Positions 40,539-48,307 of a stretch of 64,000 nt of DNA are shown here, piece after piece; within the stretch, counting starts at the first letter, position 1, and the number at the start of each line of letters is the position of its first letter. Made by a program: the position numbers and the translations under genes. Under the pieces are notes generated by a model. That model was not told the origin of the DNA and did not search any database. It saw only the letters and a list, made by a program, of their open reading frames with translations. The stretch comes from Microlunatus kandeliicorticis (lineage in GTDB: Bacteria > Actinomycetota > Actinomycetes > Propionibacteriales > Propionibacteriaceae), in NCBI RefSeq assembly GCF_014137855.1, contig NZ_JACGWT010000001.1:186001-250000 (forward strand). Reading direction: 5' to 3'.

Positions 40539-41407
40539 CCCACGCGGCCGGCCCGGGATCGGCGCCGACCGAGCTCGGGGCGGCGGCGCGGGCCGCCCTC
40601 GCGCACGTCGCCGCGGCCGTCACGCCGGACGGACCACCGCTCGACCCGCGCTGGCGGGTCACCGTGCACTTCCACCCCGACCGCGCGGTGCCCGGCGGCG
40701 GGACGGTGATCGAGCGGCTGGTGCGCGACGGGATCTACCGCAGCCAGTTCGAGACCATGATCAGCAACGGCGGGCTGACCGCCCACCCCGGCGGCGACCG
40801 GTGGCGGTGGGAGCAGCGGATCTTCGGCGGCGCCTACGACCGGGCACCCGCCTCGGAGCGGCCCGTCTACGGCTCGCTCGACCACCGCGGGCGGGCCGAG
40901 GGCGGGTCGATCCGGTTCGGGTCGGCGCACCTGCGGCTGACCGCCGACGCGCTCGACCGCTGCACCTTCTGCTATCCGGACAGCACCTTCGCGCCGACCG
41001 CGTTCGGCACCCGGGCGCAGGCCGGGCTGGTCGGGCTGGCGGACGCCGACCGGCGCGACCGGCTCGACGACTACGTCGAGGCCCAGCTGCACGGCGGGCT
41101 CCGGATCGCCCGCGACGTCGAGGCGCTCGTGCTCGACCCGGCCCACCGGGGCACCCGGGTGGAGCAGCAGGCCCGAGCGCTCGGCGTCTCGCTCGCCTGG
41201 CACCAGGGCTTCCGGCTCCGCGTCGCGGTGCTCGCCGCCCACGCCGTCTACCGGGGGCCCGACGTCGTCGCGCTCGGGCGGGCGGTGGCCGTGGACGGGG
41301 TTATCGACGCCGACGTGCTCGGCCGGGCCGCCCGTGCCGGTCACGACCTGCAGACCGTCAAGCGGCTCTGGCACTGCGTCGCCCGGTTCGGCGACCCGGC
41401 GGACTGA
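40535..41407 (+). CDS. DUF3626 domain protein
   Basis: A 290-residue protein with the DUF3626 pattern: WRVTVHFHPDRAVPGG, RLVRDGIYRSQFETMISNGG, GGDRWRWEQRIFGGAYD, RPVYGSLDHRG, and the DRCTFCYPDSTFAPTAFGT block. Function is unknown; the H/D/E-rich conserved segments suggest a hydrolase or toxin-like enzyme, but this is only inference. GTG at 40535 overlaps the ECF42 stop by 4 nt (GTGA), so it is cotranslated with the sigma factor. It converges with the DUF5666-like gene 14 nt away. Confidence 0.8.
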   Translation: MTHAAGPGSAPTELGAAARAALAHVAAAVTPDGPPLDPRWRVTVHFHPDRAVPGGGTVIERLVRDGIYRSQFETMISNGGLTAHPGGDRWRWEQRIFGGAYDRAPASERPVYGSLDHRGRAEGGSIRFGSAHLRLTADALDRCTFCYPDSTFAPTAFGTRAQAGLVGLADADRRDRLDDYVEAQLHGGLRIARDVEALVLDPAHRGTRVEQQARALGVSLAWHQGFRLRVAVLAAHAVYRGPDVVALGRAVAVDGVIDADVLGRAARAGHDLQTVKRLWHCVARFGDPAD

Positions 41408-41421
41408 CGGTCCGACCGGGA

Positions 41422-42069
41422 TCAGCCGTCGACGGCGGGCGCGTCCTGCTGGGTCCCACCGGGCCGGCCCTGGCTCGTCCCGCCCGGCTGCTGCGATCCG
41501 GTCGGTCGCTGCGTCGCCGAGGTGCCGGCCAGGATCCGGTCGGCGACCAGCCCGCTGGTGCCGGTGCCGCCGGCTCCACCGGCCGCACCGGGAGCGCCGG
41601 TCAGCACGACGACGGTCTCGCCGGTGGACAGGTCGGAGAGGGCAGCCGTGGCGCCGTCCTTCTGCACCGTGGTGTCGGCGGTGACCGTGTAGGTGGTCGT
41701 GCCGCTGGTCGTCCTCACGGTCAGCGTGCCGGCGGTGAGCGCGCTGATCGTGCCCTGCGCCGGGCGTCCGGCCCCGTCCCGCCCGCCGGAGCCGCCCTGC
41801 CCGCCGAACCCGCTCCCGACACCGCCCGGGCCGCCGCCGGTGACCGAGGCGGCCGCGGTGCCGTCCGCGTGCACCGCCGCGTAGGTGCCGCCGCCGGCCA
41901 CCGCGGCGACCGCGAACAGCGTGCCGACGACCACCGCGCGCCGGCGGCCGGGCCGGGCGGTGCGGTCGCCGCCCGGCGGCGGGTCGCCCGCCCGGAGGTC
42001 TCTTCGGTCTGGTTCGGGCTGCGGCGTCGAGCCGGTCGGGCCGGTCGGGCCGGTCGGGTGGTCGGTCAT
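41422..42069 (-). CDS. Single-pass membrane or secreted protein with DUF5666-like domain
   Basis: A 215-residue protein. The N-terminal 45 residues are Pro/Gly/Arg-rich and cytoplasmic, then one membrane segment (AVVVGTLFAVAAVAGGGTYAAV), a Gly-rich linker, and a small beta domain GTISALTAGTLTVRTTSGTT with TYTVTADTTVQKDG and LSTGETVVVLTG, the DUF5666 pattern of an OB-like barrel. The tail is Gln/Gly/Pro/Thr-rich. Function unknown. ATG at 42069 has AGGAA 6 nt upstream. No signal peptidase site is convincing, so it is probably membrane-anchored with its domain outside. Confidence 0.7.
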   Translation of the reverse strand: MTDHPTGPTGPTGSTPQPEPDRRDLRAGDPPPGGDRTARPGRRRAVVVGTLFAVAAVAGGGTYAAVHADGTAAASVTGGGPGGVGSGFGGQGGSGGRDGAGRPAQGTISALTAGTLTVRTTSGTTTYTVTADTTVQKDGATAALSDLSTGETVVVLTGAPGAAGGAGGTGTSGLVADRILAGTSATQRPTGSQQPGGTSQGRPGGTQQDAPAVDG

Positions 42070-42245
42070 CGTCGTTCCTGTCGTCGTGCTGATCGGTCCC
42101 CCGCCGGTCGCGGTGGGCGTCCCCAGCGTGCGGACGCTGCTTGTCCCCGGCATGTCCCCGGGCTGGGAGCCCGCTGTCGGTTCCGGATCCGGCCGGACGC
42201 GTCCGCCGGGCCTGCCGGGGAGGAACAAGTGGTGTCGGCGCAGAA

Positions 42246-42278
42246 GCCCGCTGCCGGTCCCCGGCGACGGCAGCGGGC
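42246..42278. promoter_or_regulatory. Inverted repeat upstream of the DUF5666-like gene
   Basis: GCCCGCTGCCG (42246-42256) pairs perfectly with CGGCAGCGGGC (42268-42278). It is 177 nt upstream of the gene, after the large terminator of the preceding gene. Role unknown: second terminator or 5' leader hairpin. Between 42070 and 42245 nothing else is clear. Confidence 0.4.
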
Positions 42279-42303
42279 CCGCGCCGAACCACGGACACCC
42301 ACG

Positions 42304-42353
42304 CACAACGGGGGCGATCCGCACCGATCTCGGTGCGGATCGCCCCCGTTGTG
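42304..42353 (-). terminator. 50-bp perfect hairpin downstream of the FAD-dependent oxidoreductase gene
   Basis: 24-nt arms, the left starting CACAACGGGGGCGATCCGCA and the right its exact complement, with a 2-nt loop. It begins 25 nt after the stop codon at 42378 in the direction of transcription. This is the strongest hairpin in the window. Confidence 0.8.
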
Positions 42354-42377
42354 GCATTCCGGGCTGGATGCGGCCGC

Positions 42378-43370
42378 TCAGCCCCGGGCCAGCGCCGCCT
42401 CGGCGAGCCGGCGACCCGAGACGAACGCTGCCTCGACGCTCGGCTTCGCCGCCCAGCCGTCGCCGCACGCGGCCAGGCCGGACGGAGTGAGCAGGTAGGG
42501 CTCGTCGCGGGGCGTGGCCGGGCGGGCGAAGCTCCACCGCTGGACGTGGGTGCTGGCCGGCGGCCCGGCCAGCCCGAGCCGGTCGACCAGCCGCTCGGCC
42601 ATCGGGCCGGCCGCCGCGGCCGGGTCCTCGAGCCGTGGCCGGGCGAAGTCCGGGGTGGAGTGCGCCACCAGCACCGGGGCGCGGTCGCCGCGGCGGAGCC
42701 CGTCGTCGGCCACCCAGGCCAGCACGTCGTCGCCGTTCACGAAGACCCCGTCGCGATCGGGCCAGCTGCGCTCGGGCCAGGCCGCGGTCAGCGCCAGCAC
42801 CGGCTCGAACTCCAGCCCGAACGCCTCGCGCTCCGGACCGTCGGCGAGCAGCCGCCGGGCCTGCGGGTCGGGCATGGCCAGCACCACCACGTCGGCCGGA
42901 CCGGCGTCGCCGGTGCTGCGGCCGTCGTCGGTGCGGGTCTCGGTGCGGACCGTCCAGCCGTCGTCGCCGTGCTCGACCGCGGTGACCGTGACCGAGCTGC
43001 TGACGTCGAGCCCGGCGGCCAGGTCGTCGACCAGCGAGCGCAGCCCGCTCGGGGCCGCCCACCGGGTCGGGCCCTGCTTGGTCTGTTCGCCGTCGTCGTC
43101 GATCACCGCGAAGGTGTCGGTCCACGGCCGGGCCAGCCCCCGTGCCCGCCAGTCCTCGGCCACCGCGCCGAACCCGTCGTCGGAGACGGTGAAGTACGAG
43201 CCGCCGGTGTCGACGACCCGCTCACCGCCGTCGACCGTGAGCCGGCGCAGCCCGAGCCGCCCGCCGGGACGTCGTCCCCGGTCGAGCACCCGCACCGGCA
43301 CGCCGGCCGCCGCCAGCGTCCGGGCGCAGCTCACCCCGGCGATCCCCGCGCCGACCACGATCACGCTCAT
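42378..43370 (-). CDS. FAD-dependent amine-oxidase-like oxidoreductase (renalase-like)
   Basis: A 330-residue flavoprotein. It opens with the dinucleotide-binding VIVVGAGIAGVSCARTLAAA and the second FAD motif VRVLDRGRRPGGRLGLRR, and closes with the FAD-binding SGLAACGDGWAAKPSVEAAF. The size and the motif RPGGRLGxRR fit NAD(P)-binding, renalase-like FAD oxidoreductases. The substrate is unknown. ATG at 43370 is chosen over a GTG nine nt upstream because the Rossmann strand starts directly after it. It is divergent from the 2'-5' RNA ligase-like gene 50 nt away. Confidence 0.82.
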   Translation of the reverse strand: MSVIVVGAGIAGVSCARTLAAAGVPVRVLDRGRRPGGRLGLRRLTVDGGERVVDTGGSYFTVSDDGFGAVAEDWRARGLARPWTDTFAVIDDDGEQTKQGPTRWAAPSGLRSLVDDLAAGLDVSSSVTVTAVEHGDDGWTVRTETRTDDGRSTGDAGPADVVVLAMPDPQARRLLADGPEREAFGLEFEPVLALTAAWPERSWPDRDGVFVNGDDVLAWVADDGLRRGDRAPVLVAHSTPDFARPRLEDPAAAAGPMAERLVDRLGLAGPPASTHVQRWSFARPATPRDEPYLLTPSGLAACGDGWAAKPSVEAAFVSGRRLAEAALARG

Positions 43371-43408
43371 GCCGCCCACCGTGTCACGAGGATGGTCTTC
43401 GGTCTCAC

Positions 43409-43414
43409 TAGGGT
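43409..43414 (+). promoter_or_regulatory. -10-like hexamer TAGGGT of a leaderless promoter
   Basis: TAGGGT ends 6 nt before ATG at 43421; no Shine-Dalgarno sequence is present between them. Confidence 0.45.
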
Positions 43415-43420
43415 GACCGG

Positions 43421-43996
43421 ATGCCCGACGCGGAGACCCCGGCCGAGAACGTCCCCGAGAGCGGGCTGGTCGTGGTGGTCGACGAGGCCCGACCGCTGGT
43501 CGACGGGGTGCGCGCCGAGTTCGACGCCGGCGCCGCGCTCGGCGTCCCGCCGCACGTCACGGTGCTCTATCCGTTCCTGCCGCCCGAGCAAATAGACGCC
43601 ACGGTCCTCGACCGGCTGACCGCGCTGCTGGCCGGCGACGCCGGGTTCGACACGGTGTTCCGCGGTCTCGGGTGGTTCGACGACCGGGTGCTCTGGCTGG
43701 CCCCCGAACCCGCCGACGCCTTCCGCGACCTCACCGGCCGGCTGGTCGAGGCCTACCCCGAGTGCCCGCCCTACGGCGGCCGGCACGACACGGTCGTCCC
43801 GCACCTGACCGTCGGCGCCCTGGGCGACCAGCCGGAACCGGACCGGCGGGAGCGGCTGGAGGCGGCGGCCGCGACGCTCACCGCCGGGCTGCCGCTGCAC
43901 GCCCGGGTCCGCGAGGTGGCGCTGCTGGTCCAGGACGCCCCGGGTGGGAGCTTCCGCCGTCGGGCCACCTTCCCCCTCGGTCCAGCCGGCGGCTGA
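43421..43996 (+). CDS. 2'-5' RNA ligase family protein (2H phosphoesterase fold)
   Basis: A 191-residue 2H-superfamily protein. Both H-x-T/S-x motifs are present: HVTVLYPFLP near residue 48 and HLTVGALGD near residue 128, the paired catalytic histidines. Family members act on 2',5'- or cyclic phosphodiesters of RNA or nucleotides; the actual substrate is unknown. Start ATG at 43421 is set by the leaderless promoter. It converges with the alcohol dehydrogenase gene. Confidence 0.85.
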   Translation: MPDAETPAENVPESGLVVVVDEARPLVDGVRAEFDAGAALGVPPHVTVLYPFLPPEQIDATVLDRLTALLAGDAGFDTVFRGLGWFDDRVLWLAPEPADAFRDLTGRLVEAYPECPPYGGRHDTVVPHLTVGALGDQPEPDRRERLEAAAATLTAGLPLHARVREVALLVQDAPGGSFRRRATFPLGPAGG

Positions 43997-44006
43997 CCCG
44001 ACCGGC

Positions 44007-45074
44007 TCAGTCGAGCCTGATCACGGTGGCGCCGGCCCGGCCGGTCACCGGCGCGTCCATCGCGGTGAGGGCCTCGGCGGCCCCGTCGAGACCGATCACC
44101 GCCCCGACCAGCCGGTCCGGGCGGAGCCGGCCCTCCGCGATCAGCGCGAGCATCTCCGGGTAGTCGGCCGCGGCCATCCCGTGGCTGCCGTGCACCGACA
44201 GCTCACGGGCGACCAGGAGGTCCCAGGGCAGCGGGGCGGCGGCCTCCGGCCCGAGCATCAACCCGGCCTGGACGTGGTGACCGCGGCGGGCCAGCGACCG
44301 GACCGACGCCTCCGCGGTCGCGGCCGACCCGAAGCAGTCGATCGCCAGCACGGCCCCGTCCACGTCGTCCTCGCGGTCCGGGGACCGCAGGGCCGCGGCG
44401 ACCTCTGCGGCGGTCGCGGCGGGTTCGCCGGCGGCCAGCGCGGCGACCGCGCCGAGCTCGCGGGCTCGCGTCCGCGCCGCCTCGGACGGGTCGACGGCGA
44501 CCACCCGGGCGCCCAGGGCGGTGGCGATCATCACCGCGGACAGCCCGACGCCGCCGCAGCCGACCACCGCGACCGGGTCGCCGGGTGCGGGTCGGTGGTG
44601 CCCGGTGACCGCGCGGAACGCGGTGGCGAACCGGCAGCCGAGGGCGGCAGCGGCGACGAAGTCGACCTGGTCGGGCAGTCGGACCAGGTTGGTCCCGGCG
44701 GCCCGGACGACCACGCGTTCGGCGAACGACCCGGGGCCGGTGAAGCCCGGCTGGGTCTGGTCCGGGCAGACCTGGGCCTGCCCGGTCCGGCACCAGCGGC
44801 ACCGGCCGCACCCGTTGACGAACGGCGCGGTGACCCGGTCACCGACGGCGAACCCCTCGACCGCCGAGCCGACCTCGGCCACCGTGCCGGCGAACTCGTG
44901 TCCGGGAACGTGCGGCAGCGGCACCGCCTCGTGGCCGCGCCAGGCGTGCCAGTCGGACCGGCAGACGCCGGTGGCCCGGACCGCGACCACTACCCCGTCC
45001 GCCGGGCAGACCGGATCGGCGGTCTCGGTCAGCCGGGGCGGTGCCCCGACCGCGGAGTAGACGACGGCCCGCAT
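44007..45074 (-). CDS. Zinc-dependent alcohol dehydrogenase (MDR superfamily)
   Basis: A 355-residue medium-chain dehydrogenase. Catalytic zinc ligands are in GVCRSDWHAW (Cys) and PGHEFAG (His-Glu); the structural zinc site is CGRCRWCRTGQAQVC. The NAD(P) loop is VAVVGCGGVGLSAVMIA followed by VDPSEAART, where the Asp after the second strand favours NAD. The substrate is unknown. ATG at 45074 follows a CAGAAT hexamer by 6 nt, the leaderless pattern. The downstream neighbour is convergent; upstream on the same strand lies the second GlsB-like gene. Confidence 0.9.
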   Translation of the reverse strand: MRAVVYSAVGAPPRLTETADPVCPADGVVVAVRATGVCRSDWHAWRGHEAVPLPHVPGHEFAGTVAEVGSAVEGFAVGDRVTAPFVNGCGRCRWCRTGQAQVCPDQTQPGFTGPGSFAERVVVRAAGTNLVRLPDQVDFVAAAALGCRFATAFRAVTGHHRPAPGDPVAVVGCGGVGLSAVMIATALGARVVAVDPSEAARTRARELGAVAALAAGEPAATAAEVAAALRSPDREDDVDGAVLAIDCFGSAATAEASVRSLARRGHHVQAGLMLGPEAAAPLPWDLLVARELSVHGSHGMAAADYPEMLALIAEGRLRPDRLVGAVIGLDGAAEALTAMDAPVTGRAGATVIRLD

Positions 45075-45080
45075 GCGCCC

Positions 45081-45086
45081 ATTCTG
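45081..45086 (-). promoter_or_regulatory. -10-like hexamer CAGAAT of a leaderless promoter
   Basis: On the minus strand CAGAAT ends 6 nt before the ATG at 45074 of the alcohol dehydrogenase gene, inside the 32-nt gap to the GlsB-like gene. Confidence 0.4.
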
Positions 45087-45106
45087 CGACGTGCCGCGCG
45101 CCGGGT

Positions 45107-45385
45107 TCAGCCGCGAGCGGTCCGGCGGCGCCCCACCGAGACCCAGATCAGCAGGACGATGATCGCCCCGATGATCGAGCCGATGATCCCGGCCGGCTGG
45201 AAGAAGCCGCTACCGGCGTCCTTGCCGAAGAGCAGGTAGCCGAGGAAGCCACCCACGAACGAGCCGACGATCCCGAGCAGGATCGTCATCGGGATGGACA
45301 GGTTCTGCCGGCCCGGCACGACCAGGCGGGCGACCGCTCCGGCGATCAGGCCGATCACGATCAGGCTGACGATGAGTCCCAACAT
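45107..45385 (-). CDS. GlsB/YeaQ/YmgE family small membrane protein, copy 2
   Basis: A 92-residue paralogue of the protein encoded at 22379-22645. It shares VSLIVIGLIAGAVARLVVPG and QNLSIPMTILLGIVGSFVGG nearly identically and differs in the second loop (FGKDAGSGFFQPAG) and the Arg-rich tail. Three membrane spans. The start ATG at 45385 has GGAAGGAC about 5 nt upstream. It is divergent from a LuxR-type response regulator gene that could control it. Confidence 0.88.
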   Translation of the reverse strand: MLGLIVSLIVIGLIAGAVARLVVPGRQNLSIPMTILLGIVGSFVGGFLGYLLFGKDAGSGFFQPAGIIGSIIGAIIVLLIWVSVGRRRTARG

Positions 45386-45480
45386 GGTGGGTCCTTCCGG
45401 TGGAGGTCGGGCCGCCGGACGGCGACCGCAGGCTCGACGTTTCCACCCCCACGGGGGCTGCGGTACACCCCAAAGGGGGT

Positions 45481-45486
45481 TAGCGT
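45481..45486 (+). promoter_or_regulatory. -10-like hexamer TAGCGT of a leaderless promoter
   Basis: TAGCGT ends 7 nt before the GTG at 45494 of the response regulator gene. The divergent gap 45386-45493 also holds short CCCCC/GGGGG inverted repeats just upstream of it. Confidence 0.45.
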
Positions 45487-45493
45487 CGGCCGG

Positions 45494-46177
45494 GTGAGCG
45501 ACCTGCGGACGTCCCCCGGCGACCCCCGGCCGATCAGCGTCGCGCTGGTCGACGACTACGACGTGGTCGTGATGGGCGTGGCCAACATGCTCGAGCGCTA
45601 CCGCGACCGCGTGGTGATCGCCGAGATCGACACCAACCGGCCGCTGCACGACACCGTCGACATCGTGCTCTACGACTCGTTCGCCCAGCAGGAGGCCGAC
45701 GGCGACCACGTCGCCGAGCTGGTGGCCAGCCCGCACGCCGGCCGGGTGGTGGTCTACACCTGGAACTTCGAACCGGACCTGGTGCAGACGGCCCTCCGGA
45801 AGGGAGCGGCGGGCTATCTGTCCAAGGCGCTGCCCGCCCGGGAGCTGGTCGAGGCGCTCGAGGCGGTGCACCGCGGCGAGCGGGTGGTCAGCGACCCGCC
45901 GCGCCGGACCCGGCCGGCCAGCGGGCTCGACTGGCCCGGGCGCGGCGAGGGGCTGACCGACCGCGAGGCCGAGATCCTCGCGCTGATCACCCAGGGCCGC
46001 AGCAACGCCGATGTGGCCCGGCTGACCTACCTCAGCCCGAACACCGTGAAGTCCTACATCCGCACCGTCTATCGCAAGATCGGCGCAGGCAGCAGGACCC
46101 AGGCGGTGCTCTGGGGGATCGACCACGGCTTCGCACCGGACCACCGGCGGATCGACCACTGGCGCGGCGGCCCCTGA
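45494..46177 (+). CDS. NarL/LuxR-family response regulator
   Basis: A 227-residue regulator. The receiver domain (13-130) has D20-D21 (ALVDDYDVV), phosphoacceptor D61 (VDIVLYDSFAQ) in an unusual context lacking the usual L-D-L/V-x-M-P, T in VVYTWN and K near 117 (AGYLSKALPARELVEAL). The GerE helix-turn-helix is GLTDREAEILALITQGRSNA plus SPNTVKSYIRTVYRKIGA. The altered acceptor loop may reduce dependence on a kinase. No kinase is adjacent. GTG start from the leaderless promoter. Confidence 0.86.
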   Translation: MSDLRTSPGDPRPISVALVDDYDVVVMGVANMLERYRDRVVIAEIDTNRPLHDTVDIVLYDSFAQQEADGDHVAELVASPHAGRVVVYTWNFEPDLVQTALRKGAAGYLSKALPARELVEALEAVHRGERVVSDPPRRTRPASGLDWPGRGEGLTDREAEILALITQGRSNADVARLTYLSPNTVKSYIRTVYRKIGAGSRTQAVLWGIDHGFAPDHRRIDHWRGGP

Positions 46178-46180
46178 CCA

Positions 46181-46255
46181 TCAGGCCCTGGTGATCAGGC
46201 CCCGGTGATTGGCCCCGGTGATCGGCCCCTGTGACCGGCCCCGGTGATCGGCCGG
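46181..46255. repeat. Degenerate 13-14 bp tandem repeat after the response regulator gene
   Basis: Five to six units of the type TCGGCCCCGGTGA follow each other directly behind the stop codon at 46177. The units carry TGATC-like steps as do the coding repeats at 25312 and 40250. Confidence 0.75.
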
Positions 46256-46336
46256 GCCCGTCCCGGATCGCGACACGCGTGTCTGCCGACTGAGACGTGC
46301 TCAGGATCGCGGCCGACTCCCGGCACGATTTACCCA

Positions 46337-46363
46337 CTATCCCGTGTCCGACTGCCGGGATAG
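46337..46363. promoter_or_regulatory. Inverted repeat in the sulfate operon promoter region
   Basis: CTATCCCG (46337-46344) and CGGGATAG (46356-46363) are perfectly complementary with an 11-nt spacer, ending 23 nt before the sulfate-binding protein start. It may be an operator for a sulfur regulator or a hairpin in the 5' leader. The preceding 46256-46336 shows nothing else. Confidence 0.5.
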
Positions 46364-46386
46364 CTGGCTTACTCGGGAGACTTCTC

Positions 46387-47442
46387 ATGCGCACCCTTTC
46401 TCGGCGGACCCTGCTGGCCGGTCTCGGCGGCCTCGGCGCGGCCGCGATCACCGCCGGCTGCAGCAGCGTCGGCCCGTCCTCGTCGGGCTCGGGCGCGGGT
46501 GCCGGCGGCTCCGGCGCGGGCGCGAAGCTCGCGCTGGTCGCGTTCTCGGTGCCCAAGCCCGCCTACGACGACCTGCAGAAGCAGTTCGCGGACACTCCCG
46601 ACGGCAAGGGCGTCAGCTGGACCTCCTCCTACGGGGCCAGCGGCGACCAGGCCCGCGCGGTGATCTCCGGGCTGCCCGCCGACTACGTGGCGTTCTCGCT
46701 GAGCTCGGACATGACCAAGCTGGTCGACAAGGGGCTGGTCGCCGAGGACTGGGACTCCGGCGCGAACAAGGGGATCGTCAGCACCTCGGTGGTGGTGATG
46801 GCGGTCCGCAAGGGCAACCCGAAGAACATCCGCACCTGGGCCGACCTCACCCGCAGCGACGTCAAGATCGTCACCCCCAACCCGGGCTCGTCCGGCTCGG
46901 CGCGCTGGAACGTGCTGGCCGCCTGGACCCAGATCACTGCGAACGGTGGCAGCGAGGACGACGCCAAGGCCTACCTGACCAAGTTCTACGCCAACGTGGT
47001 GAGCCTGCCGTCGTCCGGACGGGAGGCGACCAGCGCCTTCACCAGCGGCACCGGTGACGTGCTGATCTCCTACGAGAACGAGGCGATCGCGGCCCGGCAG
47101 AAGGGCCAGGACCTCGAGTACCTCGTGCCCGACACCACCCTCAAGATCGAGAACCCCGGGGCGGTCACCGCCAAGGCACCCGCCGCGGCGAAGGCGTTCC
47201 TCGGCTACGTCGGGTCCGACACCGGGCAGAAGATCTTCGCCGCCCACGGCTTCCGGCCGCTGAACAACTCCGACGTCCCGTCGAGCGTCGAGGGCGCGAC
47301 CGACCCGGCGAATCCGTTCCCGGCGGTGCAGAAGCTGGTGACCATCGATCAGCTCGGCGGCTGGAAGGCGGTGACGAGCAAGTTCTTCGACGAGAACACC
47401 GGCATCGTCACCAAGATCCAGGACGCCGCGAAGATCAGCTGA
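46387..47442 (+). CDS. sbp: Sulfate ABC transporter substrate-binding lipoprotein
   Basis: A 351-residue sulfate/thiosulfate-binding protein. It carries a signal with twin arginine (LSRRTLLAGLGGLGAAAITAGC) and a lipobox ITAGC. Sulfate-binding blocks are ALVAFSVPKPAYDDL, SYGASGDQARAVISGLPADY, NPKNIRTWADL, VTPNPGSSGSARWN and VLISYENEAI. The ATG at 46387 follows GGGAG by 8 nt. First gene of the sulfate import operon. Confidence 0.94.
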   Translation: MRTLSRRTLLAGLGGLGAAAITAGCSSVGPSSSGSGAGAGGSGAGAKLALVAFSVPKPAYDDLQKQFADTPDGKGVSWTSSYGASGDQARAVISGLPADYVAFSLSSDMTKLVDKGLVAEDWDSGANKGIVSTSVVVMAVRKGNPKNIRTWADLTRSDVKIVTPNPGSSGSARWNVLAAWTQITANGGSEDDAKAYLTKFYANVVSLPSSGREATSAFTSGTGDVLISYENEAIAARQKGQDLEYLVPDTTLKIENPGAVTAKAPAAAKAFLGYVGSDTGQKIFAAHGFRPLNNSDVPSSVEGATDPANPFPAVQKLVTIDQLGGWKAVTSKFFDENTGIVTKIQDAAKIS

Positions 47443-47446
47443 TCCG

Positions 47447-48307
47447 ATGGCCGCCACCACGACGACCCCGGTCCGTCCGACCCGTGCGCGGGCCGGACGC
47501 CGGCCGCTGCCGCCGGGGGTGCTGCCGCTCGGAGCCGGCTCCGGCCTGGGCCTCGGGCTGGTCACGCTCTACCTGAGCATCCTGGTGCTGCTGCCGTTGA
47601 TCGCGGTGGTGATCACCTCGACCGAGGGCGGGGTCGCCGGCTTCGTCGACACCCTGACCAACCCCGCCGTCAGCTCCGCGATCGTGCTCACCGTGCTGTC
47701 CGCGCTGGCCGCCACCGCGGTCAACGTGGTGGCCGGGACGCTGGTGGCCTGGGTGCTGGTGCGGGACCGCTTCGTCGGCCGTCGGCTGCTCAGCCTGGTG
47801 ATCGACATCCCGTTCGCGCTGCCGACGATCGTCGCTGGGCTGGTGCTGATCGCGCTCTACGGTATCGACAGCCCGATCGGCATCACCCTGGCCCAGACCC
47901 GGGCGGCGATCTTCGTCGCGCTGCTCTTCGTCACGCTGCCCTTCGTGGTGCGAGCGGTGCAGCCGGTGCTCGAGGAGCTCGACCCCGACGTCGAGCAGGC
48001 CGGGGCCTCGCTGGGGGCCGGCCGGCTGGCGATCTTCGTCCGGCTGGTGCTGCCCAACCTGGTGCCCGCCATCGCGGCCGGCGCGGCGCTGTCCTTCGCC
48101 CGCAGCCTGGGGGAGTACGGCTCGGTGACGCTGATCTCCGGGAGCCTGCCGCGACGGACCGAGGTCGCCTCGGCCCGGATGCTCTCGCAGATCGAGAACG
48201 ACAACCTGACCGGGGCGTCCGTGGTCGCGGTGGTGCTGCTGGTGATCGCGCTGATCGTGATCGTCGGGCTCAACCTGGTGCAACGACGGGCGGCCCGCCG
48301 TGGCTGA
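47447..48307 (+). CDS. cysT: Sulfate ABC transporter permease CysT
   Basis: A 286-residue permease with six membrane segments and the EAA loop EQAGASLGAGRLAIFVRLVLP. Conserved LPTIVAGLVLIALYG and ARSLGEYGSVTLISG are typical of CysT/CysU. It begins 4 nt after the binding-protein gene and ends 8 nt inside cysW. Forms the membrane channel with CysW. Confidence 0.95.
   Translation: MAATTTTPVRPTRARAGRRPLPPGVLPLGAGSGLGLGLVTLYLSILVLLPLIAVVITSTEGGVAGFVDTLTNPAVSSAIVLTVLSALAATAVNVVAGTLVAWVLVRDRFVGRRLLSLVIDIPFALPTIVAGLVLIALYGIDSPIGITLAQTRAAIFVALLFVTLPFVVRAVQPVLEELDPDVEQAGASLGAGRLAIFVRLVLPNLVPAIAAGAALSFARSLGEYGSVTLISGSLPRRTEVASARMLSQIENDNLTGASVVAVVLLVIALIVIVGLNLVQRRAARRG

Noticed and set aside
46256-46386. 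SAM or other sulfur riboswitch before the sulfate operon
   Set aside because: Only a single 8-bp inverted repeat is seen and none of the conserved aptamer sequences; the space is too small for a known class.
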